7,005 bases of DNA from Gammaproteobacteria bacterium (GTDB taxonomy: Bacteria > Pseudomonadota > Gammaproteobacteria > QOAV01), in assembly GCA_027067235.1 (NCBI GenBank), contig JALXFQ010000132.1:1-7005 (forward strand), in the 5' to 3' direction. Numbering within the stretch: the first letter of the stretch is position 1; every line of letters starts with the position of its first letter. Both the position numbers and the translations under genes were made by a program. Below are positions 6,425 to 7,005 of this stretch, one piece after another. The notes under the pieces were generated by a model that worked only from the letters and a program-made list of their open reading frames with translations, did not search any database and had not been told where the DNA came from.

Positions 6425-6444
6425 GCCTATTTATTATTATAGGC
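6425..6444 (-). promoter_or_regulatory. Probable promoter -10 box inside an inverted repeat, for the exported Cys-motif gene
   Basis: Read on the minus strand, a perfect TATAAT occupies plus-strand bases 6436-6441, placing transcription start about 25 bases before the ATG at 6404. It lies within an inverted repeat, GCCTAT (6425-6430) and ATAGGC (6439-6444) with an 8-base AT loop, which could be an operator. The 17-base-upstream position holds only a poor -35 (CACGAC), so an activator or an alternative mode of recognition may be needed. The repeat has no T-run and is not a standard terminator for the glutaredoxin gene. Confidence 0.5.
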
Positions 6445-6468
6445 GCAGGCGCGCGTCAGTCGTGTTTA

Positions 6469-6849
6469 TCATCCTTTGCCAAACCGCTCCTGCATATACC
6501 GGATGATATCGCCGGATTCATACATCCAGCGCGTCTCGCTGCCATCATCAATGCGCAAACACGGCACCTGAATTTTGCCGCCGCCCTGTTCCAGTTCCTC
6601 GCGCCAGGGTGATTGTCTGGCGTTGCGGTATTCGACGGGCAGGTTGAGGCGGTGCATGGCCCGGCGGGTTTTGACGCAGAACGGGCAGCCGGTGAACTGG
6701 TAGATGCTCATGTTTTGCAGTTGTTTCTCGACTTCCGTCTGCTGCTCCGGACTGCGTTCCATGGGAGTGGGGCGGGTGAGTTTGTCGATGCCGACGATAA
6801 TGGCGCCGAGGCCATTGCGCAGGCCGCTGATGAGAGTTTGCTTGATCAA
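6469..6849 (-). CDS. Glutaredoxin / GST N-terminal domain protein with N-terminal extension
   Basis: This is a predicted thiol-disulfide protein of the glutaredoxin fold using glutathione as electron donor. The domain spans about 46-126: first strand SIYQFTG, active site CPFC (55-58), a basic helix VKTRRAMHRLNL, cis-proline segment QVPCLRI (Pro96) and the glutathione-contact turn MYESGDI (109-115) before the last helix. The preceding 46 residues form a semi-hydrophobic helix (LISGLRNGLGAIIVGIDKL) and a charged linker (RSPEQQTEVEKQL). As I recall, Pseudomonas proteins of this group share the LTRP...RS.EQQ linker, so the extension looks like a family trait, possibly binding the membrane. The start is TTG at 6849, set by AGGA (plus-strand 6857-6860) with spacing 7; the next possible start, ATG for Met30, would drop the conserved helix. 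The upstream DUF533 gene is 9 bases away, so the two are surely cotranscribed. Confidence 0.9.
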   Translation of the reverse strand: MIKQTLISGLRNGLGAIIVGIDKLTRPTPMERSPEQQTEVEKQLQNMSIYQFTGCPFCVKTRRAMHRLNLPVEYRNARQSPWREELEQGGGKIQVPCLRIDDGSETRWMYESGDIIRYMQERFGKG

Positions 6850-6856
6850 AATGTTA

Positions 6857-6861
6857 TCCTA
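6857..6861 (-). promoter_or_regulatory. Ribosome binding site overlapping the upstream stop codon
   Basis: On the minus strand the sequence TAGGA merges the TAG stop of the DUF533 gene (6861-6859) with the AGGA Shine-Dalgarno (6860-6857) of the glutaredoxin gene. Seven bases separate it from the TTG start at 6849. The arrangement points to translational coupling and is the main support for the non-ATG start. Confidence 0.75.
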
Positions 6862-7005
6862 AATTTGCGCATCCAGCGATGCGCGCTGTTGCCGGTCGAT
6901 GCCCAGTTTGTCAGCCAGGGCGTCGAGATAGGCTTTTTCCACATCGCTGGTATCGTCCATGAGCGCTTTTGACACCAGATACGCTTCTGCCGCTGCTGCG
7001 GGCGA
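6859..7005 (-). CDS. DUF533 / TerB-like (YebE-type) protein, C-terminal end; 5' end outside the window
   Basis: Forty-eight codons are open from the right edge to a TAG stop. The translation runs from SPAAAAEAYLVSKALMDD through VEKAYLDALADKLGID to SLDAQI. This matches the C-terminal helices of the DUF533 family, such as E. coli YebE, where an alanine-rich AE.YL.S.L..D segment is followed by E.AYLD.LA..L. These proteins usually have about 200 residues, with a membrane-associated or low-complexity N-terminal part and a TerB-like helical domain; their function is unknown and the tellurite-resistance label comes from fold similarity only. The gene precedes the glutaredoxin gene by 9 bases in the same direction. 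Confidence 0.8.
   Translation of the reverse strand, partial: SPAAAAEAYLVSKALMDDTSDVEKAYLDALADKLGIDRQQRASLDAQI

Noticed and set aside
6613..6972. Plus-strand open frame opposite the glutaredoxin and DUF533 genes
   Set aside because: It crosses two supported minus-strand genes and has no ribosome binding site or recognisable motif.

Overview
This is a compact, mostly GC-rich stretch of a proteobacterial chromosome, most likely gammaproteobacterial. The dihydrolipoamide dehydrogenase, PdxH, YbfF-like esterase, PurU and glutaredoxin proteins all resemble Escherichia coli or Pseudomonas homologues. The genus cannot be fixed from this window. There are no RNA genes, insertion sequences, CRISPR arrays, phage genes or attachment sites.

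Plus strand, left part: the C-terminal two thirds of lpdA (dihydrolipoamide dehydrogenase) enters from the left edge. A 91-base gap with GC-rich inverted repeats follows, then pdxH (pyridoxamine 5'-phosphate oxidase). A 97-base AT-rich gap with promoter-like sequence comes next.

Plus strand, middle: six closely packed genes that look like one transcription unit. They encode a membrane-anchored, methionine-rich coiled-coil protein of unknown function, a Nudix hydrolase, a YbfF-type alpha/beta hydrolase, PurU (formyltetrahydrofolate deformylase), an unrecognised 172-residue protein, and an exported SIMPL-domain (DUF541) protein. Nudix and esterase overlap by 4 bases. Esterase and purU overlap by 14 bases if purU starts at the TTG chosen here. 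The products do not form one obvious pathway. The common thread is housekeeping: cofactor and one-carbon metabolism, nucleotide or metabolite clean-up, and envelope proteins.

Minus strand, right part: a DUF533 (TerB/YebE-like) gene enters from the right edge and is followed by a glutaredoxin-domain protein whose ribosome binding site touches the DUF533 stop codon. After a 64-base gap with a perfect TATAAT box comes a separate gene for a small exported protein with a four-cysteine motif. This gene is clearly AT-richer than its neighbours, and its stop codon abuts that of the SIMPL gene with no base between them.

I did not find a convincing new biological system. The items most worth a second look are the long regular heptad pattern in the coiled-coil protein, the AT-rich exported Cys-motif gene with its zero-gap convergent end, the non-ATG starts that change gene boundaries, and the competing hairpins ahead of pdxH.
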